Source: Daucus carota subsp. sativus (lineage: Eukaryota > Streptophyta > Magnoliopsida > Apiales > Apiaceae). Taken from it: a stretch of 64,000 nt of DNA. The DNA is taken from contig NC_030385.2 in assembly GCF_001625215.2 (NCBI RefSeq), positions 3,403,135 to 3,467,134 of the forward strand, in the 5' to 3' direction. This document shows positions 48,131 through 59,575 of the stretch, in pieces. A program made the translations under genes and the position numbers. The notes beneath the pieces are model-generated. The model saw nothing but the letters and a program-made list of their open reading frames with translations, did not search any database and was not told the DNA's origin. Each line of letters begins with the position of its first letter. Position 1 is the first letter of the stretch.

Positions 48131-48226
48131 TTTTTTATGGAACAGACGTATCAATATGCGTGGATCATTCCTTTCCTTGCACTTCTGGGTACTATGTTAG
48201 TTATAACTTATAAGTACCGAAATTAG
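48100..48226 (+). pseudogene. ndhF: plastid-derived ndhF 5' fragment (NUPT)
   Basis: An open frame from 48137 reads MEQTYQYAWIIPFL, the conserved start of the chloroplast NADH dehydrogenase subunit NdhF. It then departs from ndhF and stops at 48226 after 29 residues. Sequence just before the ATG (CAATCAATGAAGAATATA) looks like the plastid leader. NdhF is about 740 residues, so only the first 14 codons remain. It is a small nuclear insertion of plastid DNA, not a gene. Confidence 0.75.
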
Positions 48227-49333
48227 GCCAGTGATAGACACACAAAAGAGTATACTTCTATCACTTTGTTATCTTTCGTTTTCGCTAATCGATCAACACA
48301 TGATGGTGATGCATGGGATCGTTTTCAAACAACGATTTTCAGTTGAAATTTAATATAAATAATGTCTTCTTTTTTTTGAAACTAAAAAAAATAATATGTC
48401 TTCAACTTGCATCTAAACTTTATTGATAATTTATGTTTTATGAGGGATTATTTGACATATATATAAAATATTTTAATAATTAATATATCTAAAATATTGA
48501 ATAAACAATTAATATATCTAAAATTTTGACTAATGAATACTCACTCTGTACCGATAAATATTTTGCGTTCATTGTTTTCTTGAGACTCCTATAAAATATA
48601 GTTTCAATAAAGTTTTTCTTAAATTTTTTTGAATAAAGTTTTGAACGTCAAATTTTTGTTCAGGAAAATTTTTTATTGAACTATATCTTATAAGATATGT
48701 CAAAAAGTAACGTAAAGAATCTGCTCGGAGAAAGGAAATAATTTTATTTGATATATATTTCTAAAAAATATGAATGAAAGTATAATTCTTAATTTGTTTC
48801 GTTTTTGTAAATAAATATTATTTTTGTTTAGTTATGAATATATTTTATCAAAATAATCTTCAAAACAAAATATAATAACACCTATAAAATATTTTAAATT
48901 TATTTTTATTTGCTAAAACTTATTTTAATATTTTATCTTTGATAATAAAATTAAAGATGTCACAATATAAATCTAGTTATATTACATAATAGAATAATAC
49001 AGATATATTAATAACAAAAGTATGTACGTACAACGTACCAACGCATGTGCACTTGTGAAGCAGAGAAAGTCATAAAAAAGCATATTCTCACTGAATTGTG
49101 GTGGCTGAGGGCTCCGACGTGAGAACATCTTTATTTGGCCAACCATTGGCCAACCACTAAGGGATGTAGTAGTATTTGTAGCAAGATTTCATATACCATA
49201 TGATAATATACATTCTACTTATAACAACCTGAAAGACTATTGACTTACTATCTCTGAAATATAGCCAACCAATATAGCCAGTATTATCGAAGCAAATGAC
49301 TTACACCTTCGACAAATTTTACATAATGTCTTA
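48227..49333. other. AT-rich intergenic DNA
   Basis: No recognised gene or repeat; it holds short fragments resembling decayed MITE ends near 48540-48740. Confidence 0.3.
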
Positions 49334-49723
49334 GAGCATCTCCAACGGTGTTGACTATAATCGTCGGCTAAATAGGACATGTAAGACATTAGGTAAATTT
49401 GATGAACCTGTAACACATTTTGCTTCAAATGGTATTGGTTATATTGGTTGGCTATAATTTAAAAATAGTATGTTATTAATATTTTAGATTGTTAAAATAG
49501 AATATATCAGTTTAATATGATAATAAATAATGTTCAATCTTCTTACAGACTCTTACAGACTTGTAGTGGTTCAACAAATTTAGCTATCCAGGTTGGCTAA
49601 AATTACAGACACCAGCTCCGTATGGTTGGAGTATGAATTTTTTGAGATGTTAGGCTAAATTTTTTTATTTATAGCATGCCAACTCACCTTTTAGCTAAGG
49701 GTTTTCAGTGGTTGGAGATGCTC
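49334..49723. mobile_element. Harbinger-like MITE
   Basis: Inverted ends GAGCATCTCCAACGGTG and GTGGTTGGAGATGCTC; TTA precedes the left end. It is homologous to 6318-6716 over its length. Confidence 0.75.
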
Positions 49724-49808
49724 ACATGTCCATGTGCTGATATTCTTGCATTTGCAGCTAGGGATAGCATTGAGATGGTAAGCATCGTCTTCGCCCTCTT
49801 AAGAACAA

Positions 49809-50140
49809 AGGTTGTGTTCACTTGGATGGAATGGAATGAGGGGAGAATGGAATGAAAAATTATATAGAAATTTTATGGAGAAAGAAGAAAGTATGAGCTA
49901 ATAGTGACTAAATATGAATGAGTTAAATTTTTTTGTGATTAAGATTGTAAAGAAATATGATGTAGAGATGGAATGAGCATTCCTTCCAAAACATGTGGGG
50001 TAGAATTCTAGTTAAAATAGTATGAATGGAATGATTGAAGGAATGAAAATTGTATACATTTTGTTAGATCAACACCATTTTTGAGTACAAAATTCATTCC
50101 ATTCTCCCTCCATTCCATTCACTCCAAGTGAACACAACCT
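49809..50140. mobile_element. MITE with AGGTTGTGTTCACTTGG inverted ends
   Basis: The left end AGGTTGTGTTCACTTGGATG mirrors the right CACTCCAAGTGAACACAACCT. 332 bp, no coding; superfamily not determined. A truncated copy is at 11349-11612. Confidence 0.8.
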
Positions 50141-51176
50141 AAGAGTAATCATACATGCAAACGTTAAACATGTCTCATCAGCCTATACACATTTATATAA
50201 TCTAAAACTTTTATACACGGGAGGACTTGGCTATGATGTACGGAAAAAGGATGGCAGAATTTCAAGAGCTTCAGAGGCAGCTGCTAAACTACCGCCCCCA
50301 ACAAGTGACGTCGACCAACTAACTCAGTCATTTGCAAACAAATGGTTACACTATCTGCTAAGAATTTTTGCATTGAATAGCTAGGCAGGATCAATTCGTA
50401 CAAAGAGACGGTGACAAAAAGTAAAAATATACTAATGTTTTATGAATCATAGGTGCACACACCATTGGTCGCTCTCATTGCCCTTCATTCAGTAACAGAC
50501 TGTACAGTTACAACACGACAACAGTGCAAGACCCGAGCCTAGATTTGTCATATGCAGGGTAGCTAAAGCAGCAATGTCCAGAGGGAAGTACAGATGCTAA
50601 TTTGGTGGTACCAATAAACCCTTCCAAGTTCCAGCCCAGCATCAACTGATGTAGATTACTACACTGATGTTCTGTTTAATATTTTCTCATGTTCTAAGAG
50701 GGGTTTACTTCATTGTTCGAAAGAAAATTAAGGAGGATCCATATAAGCAATCCTCACAGTACTGTAGGGATGGCAGGAAAAACCGATCCGAATGGATACC
50801 CGACCGTTTCGACCCGAATGGATCTTACCGAACTTATAAAAAGTACTGTGACAGTACTTTTATAAGTTCGACCGTCTTGCCTAGAGCTTTGAAGCGGCCT
50901 GGACAGATGCGTGTGTATCTTAATTGGAGACCAAGTATTGTCACATATTACATACTGTATGCTTATTAGCAACTGATAAAAATTGTGGGAATTCGGAAGT
51001 AACATGAAACAAAACCTAAGTGCATCACTAATCATTTTTTATATGGAAATGACTGAAATCCAACAAAACCAGAAAAATGTGCCATGCAATAAGAATTGAA
51101 AATCATTAATAGGCGGTTCATAAATAAAAAACTCATCACAAGTGACCAATTGTTCCCGAAAGGACCAAGATCCTAC
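50141..51176. other. intergenic DNA with a 42-bp palindrome
   Basis: No gene is seen. GTAGGGATGGCAGGAAAAAC at 50763 resembles a hAT-type end, and the palindrome 50829-50870 lies in the same piece. Confidence 0.35.
50829..50870. repeat. 42-bp near-perfect palindrome
   Basis: The left arm CGAACTTATAAAAAGTACTG and the right arm CAGTACTTTTATAAGTTCG are inverse copies (one extra A on the left) with almost no loop. Confidence 0.85.
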
Positions 51177-52045
51177 CTAGGCAGTGAGTTCCATGATAGC
51201 ACTGACTATGTCACCATCATGGGTCTTGATAGCAGTGACGGCCTTGTTTCTTGATACCCCTGCTAGTGTCATGACCAGCTCGATATCAATGGGACTCAGT
51301 ACATCAGTTTCTGTCTCTGTTTCATCATATTCAGAGCCGAAGGTGTTTGAAACACGAATAGGTTTAAGTCCCGCTAGTCCTACTGGTGCAGTTGTTTTGT
51401 TGCATCTCTCGGTTCTTGAAACACGAATAGCTTTTGTAGATGCTTGAATGTTTTTAAGTTCGACATACATCCACAAGCGGTACTGCAACTTCTTCTGTGT
51501 CATTATATCCATAAGATCATTCTCGTCTGTCATGGTAATCTCCTCCTCATCTTCATCAATATACGACATCTTGAGTTCTGTGTACCTCGGCAAATCAAAG
51601 ATATAAGTGATCATGTCTCTCAAATTATCCATATTCGTGTTTAAATTCCCATCAAATATCGGCACACTCAACCGCTTCAGTGTCTTCCCAAATTTAATCT
51701 GCAATTAACATAAATCATTACAAGGTCAATTTAAATTTAATACGAAATACTTAACATAATATAATAATTAGTCGAACGAACCTTGAACAAGAATGTATGA
51801 GGCGATTCATCAGATTTAAGTTCTGCATGATCGTTCTCCTCATACTTAATAGTTGGCTCAGGCTCGGGTTCGGGTCTGGTTTCGGGCTCTGACTCCCCCG
51901 TAGAGGAGTAAGTAATGCAGAAGACATAAGCACACAAAAACCATAAGAGTATGAAGTTAGCAAGAAAACTAACTGTGGTGATCAGGGCCAAAATCATGAT
52001 GGAGACTACAGAATTTTTCAAAGAGTTTAATTCTGTGGTCGTCAT
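51177..52045 (-). CDS. membrane-anchored PB1 protein with NAC-alpha-type UBA domain, copy A
   Basis: Exon 1 (51782-52045) and exon 2 (51177-51698), phase 0 over an 83-bp GT-AG intron, give 261 residues. Residues about 13-45 form one long hydrophobic segment (VSIMILALITTVSFLANFIL onward), then an E/P-rich linker. Residues about 84-170 look like a PB1 domain: basic first strand (FLFKIKFGKTLKRLSV) and the acidic OPCA-type motif YIDEDEEEITMTDENDL (134-150), so it could bind PB1 partners by both faces. Residues about 220-261 (SPIDIELVMTLAGVSRNKAV, then GDIVSAIMELTA at the very end) match the UBA domain of the nascent-polypeptide-associated complex alpha subunit, with its acidic DETETE linker. Copies B and C lack this and end DDWLLT. 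The combination is unknown to me; function is unknown. The exon-2 start is set by the splice acceptor. Confidence 0.85.
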
Positions 52046-53131
52046 TATATGTGCATTATGAGTGTTTTAATAACATCTAATCCCTATATATGGATATCCT
52101 GTACTATGAGGTTTCCTATACTATATTGGTCAAGGATTTCTAATCTGTTTTTGAAACCAATTCTGCTAAGCCTTCTCCGAATATAAATTGGAATTAATCA
52201 TAAAAACTGTTTTATTAGAAAAAGAATTAAAAAAGTTGTTTTTGCAAAATAAGGACTTGCTTTCAGAAAATATTGCATATTTATGTAATTTTTTTTAAAT
52301 AAGTGTTTATGGAGTGTTCGGCGTTCTTAATTTTGAAAAATAATTACTTATTTCCAGAAAAAGATTGCATATTTATTTACGAGTAATGCAATTATGTGGC
52401 AGACATGTAGAACCAATCAGGCATTGTCAACTAGATTTGGGGAAAAAGATTTGGGGACGTTTTGGGCTGCCTAGTATTTTCCTTTATTTAGTCCTTTCTT
52501 TTTAGAAAAAATACTTATATTAAATCTGCTTTTTGATCTCATCTTAAGGTTTGAGTTCATATGCTGGTATTTCTAATTCTGCATTGATTTATCTGCATAT
52601 TTGAAGCCCTAATTGCTTAGAGGTTCACAATTACACTTATGCCAAAATATTTATGAATGTTTTTTGGTGCTGCAGCAAAAGAAAGAAAGATGGTTGCATC
52701 TGCAATTGGAGAGCTGGATGAGACTGGGATCGTGTTGTGTATCCAATGGGTAAAATCCAAAACCAACATGAATTTAGGATCGTGTACCAAAAACATAAAC
52801 TCAAACACTGAAATTTTTGTGTCGTTCATTTGTGTCGTGTGTCTGAAATTGTCGGGTCTAAATTCAAACTCTTCATAGAGTAGAGTACGATTACTCTAGC
52901 AGAATTTTGTCATTCAACATGTGTTTCATTAGATTCTGTAATGAGCCAGCCGCCATAATTAGTACAGTCAAGCAGCAGCAGCAGAAAATTATCCAAAGAT
53001 TAGTTAAATTAAATATTCATTCCATTCTAGAAATTCAGAGATCCAAAAAAATAAAAATAAAAATTTGAATACTAAGAAAAGCTGCACCAAGCTAATTACT
53101 AAAGAACATAGGTATGAGAACATGCCCTGAA
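52046..53131. other. spacer between PB1 copies A and B
   Basis: The upstream 300 bp or so (52046-52340) closely match the region upstream of copy B (53881-54180). 52840-53131 match the region downstream of copy C (54540-54823). Both therefore belong to the tandem duplication, with a repeat period of about 1835 bp. No further gene is seen. Confidence 0.6.
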
Positions 53132-53880
53132 TCAAGTAAGTAACCAGTCATCCATCTCGAATTCTGGAGTGTTGGTAGGTTTTGAATTACAGATAGGTTC
53201 AAGTCCTGCTAGTCCTACTGGTGCAGTTTTTTTGTTCCATTCCTCGGTGCTTGAAACACGAATAGCTTGTGTAGTGGCTTGAATGTTTCTGAGTTCGACA
53301 TACATCCACAAGCGGTACTGCAACTTCTTCTGTGTCATTATATCCATAAGATCATTCTCGTCTGTCATGGTAATCTCCTCCTCGTCTTCATCAATATACG
53401 ACATCTCGAGTTCTGTGTACCTTGGTAAATCAAAGATATAAGTGATCCTGTCTCTCAAATTATCCATATTGGTGTTTAAATTCCCATCAATTATCGACAC
53501 ACTCAACCGCTTCAGTGTCTTCCCAAATTTAATCTGCACGTAACATAAATCATTACAAGGTCAATTTAATTTTAATACGAAAAACGTGACATAATATAAT
53601 AACAAGTCGAACAAACCTTGAACAAGAATGTATGAGGAAATTCATCAGATATAGGTTCTGCATGATCCTTCTCATCATACTTAATAGTTGGCTCAGGCTC
53701 GGGTTCGGGTCTGGTTTCGGGCTCTGACTCCGTAGAGGAGTAAGTAATATGGCAGAAGACATAAGCACACAAAAACCATAAGAGTATGAAGTTAGCAAGA
53801 AAACTAACTGTGGTGATCAGGGCCAAAATCATGATGGAGACTACAGAATTTTTCAAAGATTTTAATTCTGTGGTCGTCAT
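53132..53880 (-). CDS. membrane-anchored PB1 protein, copy B
   Basis: Exons 53617-53880 and 53132-53533 (83-bp intron, phase 0) encode 221 residues. The hydrophobic N-terminal segment, E/P-rich linker (ETRPEPEPEP) and PB1-like domain with YIDEDEEEITMTDENDL are nearly identical to copy A. It diverges after GLAGLEPIC, where it ends with the short acidic/hydrophobic tail EFEMDDWLLT shared with copy C. That tail is probably the ancestral C-terminus. The membrane segment with few preceding charged residues suggests a signal anchor with the PB1 domain in the cytosol (inference). Function is unknown. Confidence 0.83.
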
Positions 53881-54823
53881 AATATATAATTTGATTGCAT
53901 TATGAGTGTTTTAATAACATCTAATCCATATATATAGCCTGTACTATGATGTTTCCTATACTATATTGGTTAAGGATTTCTAATCTGTTTCTGAAACCAA
54001 TTCTGCTAAACCTTCTCCGAATATAAATCGAATTAATCATAAAACATGTTTTCTTAGAAAAAGAATCGAAAAAATTGTTTTCGCCAAAAAAAGACTTGCT
54101 TTCAGAAAAATTGCATATTTATGTAATTTTTTTTTTTGGAAATAAGTGTTTATGGAGTGTCCGGGGTTCTTAATTTTGTAAAATAATTACTTATTTCTAG
54201 AAAAAATGCATATTTATTTACTCCTTCCTTTAAAAAAATACTTATATTAAATCTGCTTTTTGATCTTATCTCAGGGTTTGAGTTCATATATGCTGGTATT
54301 TCTAATTCTGCATTGATTTTATCTGCATATTTGAAGTCCTGATTGCTCGTCTTCCACTAGAGGAAGATTACTCAAGCAGAATTTTGTCATTCAACATGTG
54401 AACCCATATGAAATTAGGATCGTGTCGTGTACCCGATTGGTAAACCAAAAACCGATATGAAATTAGGATCATGTACTTTCGTATCTTGTACTAAAAACGT
54501 AAATACAAACAAGAAATTTTCGTGTCATTCATTTGTGTTGTGTATATACAATTGCCAGGTCTAAATTCAAACTCTTCTTACAGTAGAGGACGATTACTCT
54601 AAAATTTTGTCATTCAACATGTGTTTCATTATATTCTGTAATGATTGAGCCGCGAGAATTAGTACTGTCAAGCAGCAGCAAAATTATCGAAAGATTAGTC
54701 AAATTAAATATTAATTCCATGCTAGAAATTCAGAGATCCAAACGCAAAAAAAAATCTTGCATACTAAGAAAAGCTGCACCAAGCTAATTACTAAAGAACA
54801 TTGGTATGAGGACATGCCCTCAA
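53881..54823. other. spacer between PB1 copies B and C
   Basis: It is homologous to the spacer 52046-53131 at both ends, with additional sequence in the middle (about 54330-54600). No gene is recognised. Confidence 0.55.
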
Positions 54824-55537
54824 TCAAGTAAGTAACCAGTCATCCATCTCGATTTCGGGATGTTCCTGAAACTTTGGAGTGTTGGTAAGTTTTGAAGTAC
54901 AGATAGGTTCAATTCCAGCTCCTCCTCCTACCTGGGAGGTTGCTGGATTGTTGATATCCCTGAAATATAGCTTCAGTTGCTCCGGCTTCTTCGCCATTAC
55001 ATACTGAAGATCACTGTCGTCGGTTATGATCACCAACATACCTTCTTCATCATGACACCGTACATCAAGCTTTGAATAACGTGGTAAGCCAAAGAGGCCG
55101 GTGATCCTGTTTCTCAGTTCATTCATGTCGATGTCAAGAATTCCATTAATTATCGGTACATACCACAGCTTAACTGTCTCTGTTTCCTCATTCATGATCT
55201 GCACAAATCAGAGAAAATAATGGCTTAAATAGAAACACATTGATGATTTGTTGAAGATCTAGTTTGCATAAGACCCTCTTAATTATAATTCAATGAAGCA
55301 GAGAAGAAATATTTATCGTACCTTAATCAAGAAGCGTTCATTAGACTTGGATTCTGCTTTACTACTCGACTCCTGCTCATCAACATGATGATTAGTCTCA
55401 TCATTAGTAGCAGTGGCCTCGTGATCATCGGATTCGGCCATGGAGTCTAAACCCTTCCCCGAAAAGAGAAGGGAACACAATAAAAACAGCAGCAGAAAGT
55501 TAGAAAGAAGAATAAGCGCAGTGAAGAGTTCTAACAT
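54824..55537 (-). CDS. membrane-anchored PB1-like protein, copy C (diverged)
   Basis: Exons 55322-55537 and 54824-55198 (123-bp intron, phase 0) encode 196 residues. It begins directly with a hydrophobic segment (MLELFTALILLSNFLLLFLL), then an acidic linker, then a diverged PB1-like domain (LWYVPIINGILDIDMNELR, LPRYSKLDV, DEEGMLVIITDDSDLQYVM). The tail IEMDDWLLT matches copy B. The intron sits at the same place as in A and B (after FLIK/FLFK), which confirms common origin. It is the oldest split of the three. The acidic motif is weaker (HDEEG in place of DEDEE), so binding capacity may differ. Confidence 0.8.
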
Positions 55538-56147
55538 GGTTGATGATTAAGAGCTTCAAAGAGCTTTTGTATTTGTTTGTTGAATATCCTGGATTGTTTT
55601 AATTCATAGATGCCAATGTATATGGTGTGTGTGATATACTAAGAGGGTGTTTGTTACTCACAAGGACTCCTGATCTTTACTGAAACTAGAGTTCTTCTTT
55701 ATCGGCTCTGTTTGAGTTTGGACGTGTTTTGCAAGGAGTTCTAGTTGTTTACCAACTCAGAAAATTTTATTTAATAAATGTATATTATTTTCTGGTAAAT
55801 AAAATTATATTTAAATACTTCAGAATTTCGCGTTAAAAACTTCAAAAAAGGAGTTTATAACTCAATCTCTTAATAATTTACACATGAAAGTAATCAAAGT
55901 GTAAACTCGATATCTTAATAATCTACACATGGAGCAGTGAACTCAATTTCCTATCAATGTCTTGAGATCCCCAATTCCTGAGGGTTCAAAGAGAAGACAG
56001 ACAAAAAAGAAGTGTGAAAACACTTATATTGGTCTCCCAGATGCTGGGATGTGCTTAATAAACATTGGAAGGCATGCAAGTGTTTGATATAGAGATATAT
56101 TTCTAATACTAAACTTCTGCTGAAGACAGTCGATTTGTGGAACACAT
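55538..56147. other. intergenic DNA
   Basis: The presumed promoter of copy C and the 3' flank of the PIRL gene; nothing else is recognised. Confidence 0.35.
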
Positions 56148-59140
56148 TCAGTACTGCTGATTGACAGCAGGGTCTCGGTTGGATTCATGAGCTCCCATAT
56201 ATCCTGAAACACTTTGGGTGGCGCCTACAACTGAATTTTTTAACCAGGAGGTGCTACGAGTTAACCAACCCAGCGGTGTTTCCTCATTGGCTTCGAGTTT
56301 ACTCCTTGCCTCTTCCTCCGCCAATAGGTCGACCCTCCTCTGAGCCATATATGCCTTTACAGCTTCAACCCCAGAATTCACAATCTCCTTGGGAGGAATT
56401 ACGATAGGGTTCTCCTCTAAGTTAAGTGTGCGGAGGTTTTTAAGTTGACCAAATGTATTGGGTAGTGCATGAATCTGATTATTGCTGATATCAAGATCTT
56501 GGAGGTTTATTAAATCACCAAATGTCTCCGGAAGTTCCTTTAGGTCACTAAAATTACTGCTGAGATTAATAGACTCAAGGTTTGTCAATTTCCCTACAGA
56601 ATGTGGAAGACCTTGAAGCTCATTGAAGTGCACATCTAAGAACTGCAGAGAACTCATCTCCCCTATAGAAGTAGGAAGAGTGCGGATTTTGTTCAGTTGG
56701 ATTGAAAGCCGGCGCAGATTAACTAGTTCATACCCAATGTTCGTTGGCAAGTAAGTCAATTTGTTGAAGCTGGCATTCAGTTCTACTAATGACCTGCAAA
56801 ATTAAGATAATTAGATATGCAATCCTATAGAATAACATAAAGATCTCAGAGAAGTTTCATCAGTTCCACAAGTTTGGAAAATTACCTGCAGCTGCAGATG
56901 CTGTCAGGCAAAGCAGTGAGCTTGTTGCTAGAGACATCTAGGGTCTTTAAATTTAGTAGCAACCCGATTGATTCTGGCAAACTCTCCAACATATTAGATG
57001 AAAGATTAAGCTCTTCAAGATTTTCAAGACCAGCAATTGAATCTGGAATCAACTGTCCAAACACGCAAATAAACCCAAAATCAGGATGTACAGTGTACAA
57101 ATAAGTATATAGACACATCAGCTGACAGGGCTACCAGGACCTAGTGATATAAAATAGACTCAATTGCACATATGGGGAGGAGTTTTCCTCTTTTCTCTAC
57201 GTGTTATTGTAACTAAACTTTTTTTTACTAACCCTACGATTACTAACATAATTAACCAAAATTAGTTCATATTATTTGACAGCAATTTTTTGTTACCAAT
57301 AATCCATTACAGACTGGTATAGCTCAACAGAGTTGTGTACAAAATGTTATCAATAACAAATATAGGTTTCAACAAAGACAAGTCATACTAATAACTATCA
57401 AGCTAGCATAAGCTATACACGCTTCACCAACAAAATAGATCCTCTCAAATATTGAAGGAGCATTCACATTCTTCTTTCTTAGATTTAATAGTAAGTAAAC
57501 TGCAAAAGATCTAGATTTGACAGACATTTCTAAGGAACTTTCAACTTTGATATTCAAGACAAACCAGTCTGCAATTATATTAGTCAAATTGAGCATCCTT
57601 GACCTTGGACTGTTGTACATCTGTTGTTAGTTAGAAATGTCCCAATAGTTGAATAAAAACTTCTACTTGGTTATAGACTTGTGTTCAAATAAATATATAC
57701 TGTCTGCTTTCTGATTTTTAAGTACTTCAAGATTTTAATGTATCAACTATTCATAACCAGTTCCAAGTAGGAACACATGATATTGTAATGCAGTAATTTG
57801 TAAGATAAGGACTTGAAAGCTAACCTAGAGCTCAGATGGTTGAACCTAAAATGATGATCTCATATACTCTTAACCAGTATAAAGAATGTAAAGAATCATT
57901 CAATGGAATTTCAGTAGAAATATATGAGTCAATCAAACATCCAAAATATTCCAAAACATCCTCTTTTTCCGTATCTGTTTCGTTTAAGCATTTTAAGCAA
58001 GCTGCAAATGAATTAATCTCAAAAAATTCCCTAGATATCCACTGACAACACACCTGATTCCACACGTCCATGCGTAGCAGTTAAAAGTATCATTGTAGTA
58101 GCTTGATCTATAATTAGTACGAGTACTGTAAATTTTATTTGCTTTAGTAATCAAGTCAGTAATACAAACTCATTCAATACTTAGAATCAGCTACATACAC
58201 AAATATACATCAACAATTTAATCGAATAAGTTATATGTACTTATGTAGAAAAAAGCATCATCATCATCATCGAAGTTTGAGCTATAATCAGTACCTGTCT
58301 ATTAAGTTTATTTTGTTTTAGTAATCAAGTAAGTCAGTAATACAAACTAGTTTCATAATTGTAATCACCTGAATCACAAACATACAACAAAAACAGCAAC
58401 TTAATTACATATACAGATACAGAAAACTCGAGAACGGAGCTAACCTGGAGCTGATTAACCGAGAGATTAAGCGCCACAAGAGTACGAATCTTCCCAAACG
58501 CCTCAGGGAGAAACCTCACACCGCGATCAGACAAATCAATCCTCTCCACATCCTTTTGATTCGCCTCCTGTAAAATCCTCACTACATCCTCATTGACCTC
58601 CTCACTCCCCTCCGCCACCTCATCACCACCGCCATGACCAGCAACAGCCGCCGCATAAATCCTCTCCAATTTCGCCTCCGCCTCCGCCAACACCTTCCCA
58701 TAAGTCTCATGTAACTCATCCAGCGCAATCACCGCCTTGTAAATCTCCTTATCCTTCTCCGCCTCCTTCTTCGAATCCTCGCCGTCCGATTCGCTCAGAT
58801 TGATCTCGTCGAGATCGTTAGCAAGTCTAACCTCGATCTCCGCGAGCCTCGCCTTCGCTGTGTCGACTGACTCGTGATCGGGCCGTGGACCGAGTTGCTT
58901 GAGAATCGAGCGAGTCTGCGACACGTCGGCGACGGTGGATCGCATCTCGGAGATGATGTTGGGATCGGTGAGAGCAGGCATGCGTACGGAGGGATCGAAG
59001 AAAGGCTCCGCCGGCGGAGGAGTGGCCGGGGAGATCGGAGGTGGCTGTTCGATGTCGAAGGCGGTGACGGTGGCGCCGGCGGGACGAGTTAAGCTGGGGA
59101 GCTTGTTCATGGTGTAAGTGATAATTGGGATTGATTCCAT
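56148..59140 (-). CDS. PIRL9: plant intracellular Ras-group LRR protein, PIRL9-like
   Basis: PIRLs are plant-specific cytosolic leucine-rich-repeat proteins, some needed for pollen development. Exons 58445-59140, 56886-57052 and 56148-56793 join in frame to 502 residues (intron 1 is about 1.4 kb). The N-terminal region matches the PIRL9 type ([41 protein letters not shown]) and has a predicted helical acidic stretch. About ten LRRs follow, such as [40 protein letters not shown] and [20 protein letters not shown]. The end has [20 protein letters not shown] and [10 protein letters not shown]. The start at [11 protein letters not shown] was chosen by match to the family; an in-frame ATG 16 codons upstream exists but adds an unlikely hydrophobic leader. 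Nothing looks broken. Confidence 0.95.
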
Positions 59141-59401
59141 TGTTAAGCTGAAGAAATATATTGAGATAGAGATTGCGCTAGAAGACAAAAAGATGATTAG
59201 GTTTTTTTTACAGTGGTGAAAACTGGGAGTTTTTTACACTGTGGCCTGTGCAGCGCTGTAGTGGGATAATAAGCCCAAATTGTTGTAGGTAAATTTTGTA
59301 AGAGAAGTAGGTTTGAAATGTGTGTCTCATAATTTAAAAGTGTAAATGTAATCAAATCCAAATTTAATAATCTTTCCCATGCCTTTTTTATATGGGTTTG
59401 T

Positions 59402-59575
59402 CTATGTGCCCATGGGCACATGCTAAGCACTAAAATCTATGCATTTGGAGGGTTTTGATTGGTGTGGTTGTTGTAAATGCAGGAGGGTCCACCATTATTA
59501 GAGAGTGTAAGCCAATCAAAATCTTCCGAATTCATAGATTTTAGCACTTAGTGTGTGCCCATGGGCACACCATAG
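59402..59575. mobile_element. short foldback MITE
   Basis: Long inverted ends of about 40 bp (CTATGTGCCCATGGGCACAT, then GCTAAGCACTAAAATCTATG) are mirrored at 59535-59575. The end itself contains the palindrome GTGCCCATGGGCAC. 174 bp, no coding, target duplication unclear. Confidence 0.7.

Noticed and set aside
53132-53160. DDWLLT tail as an ATG8-interacting (AIM/LIR) motif
   Set aside because: The pattern needs L, I or V three residues after the W; here it is T, so the core motif is not met.
58874-59117. Glycine/arginine-rich plus-strand frames
   Set aside because: Antisense of PIRL exon 1.
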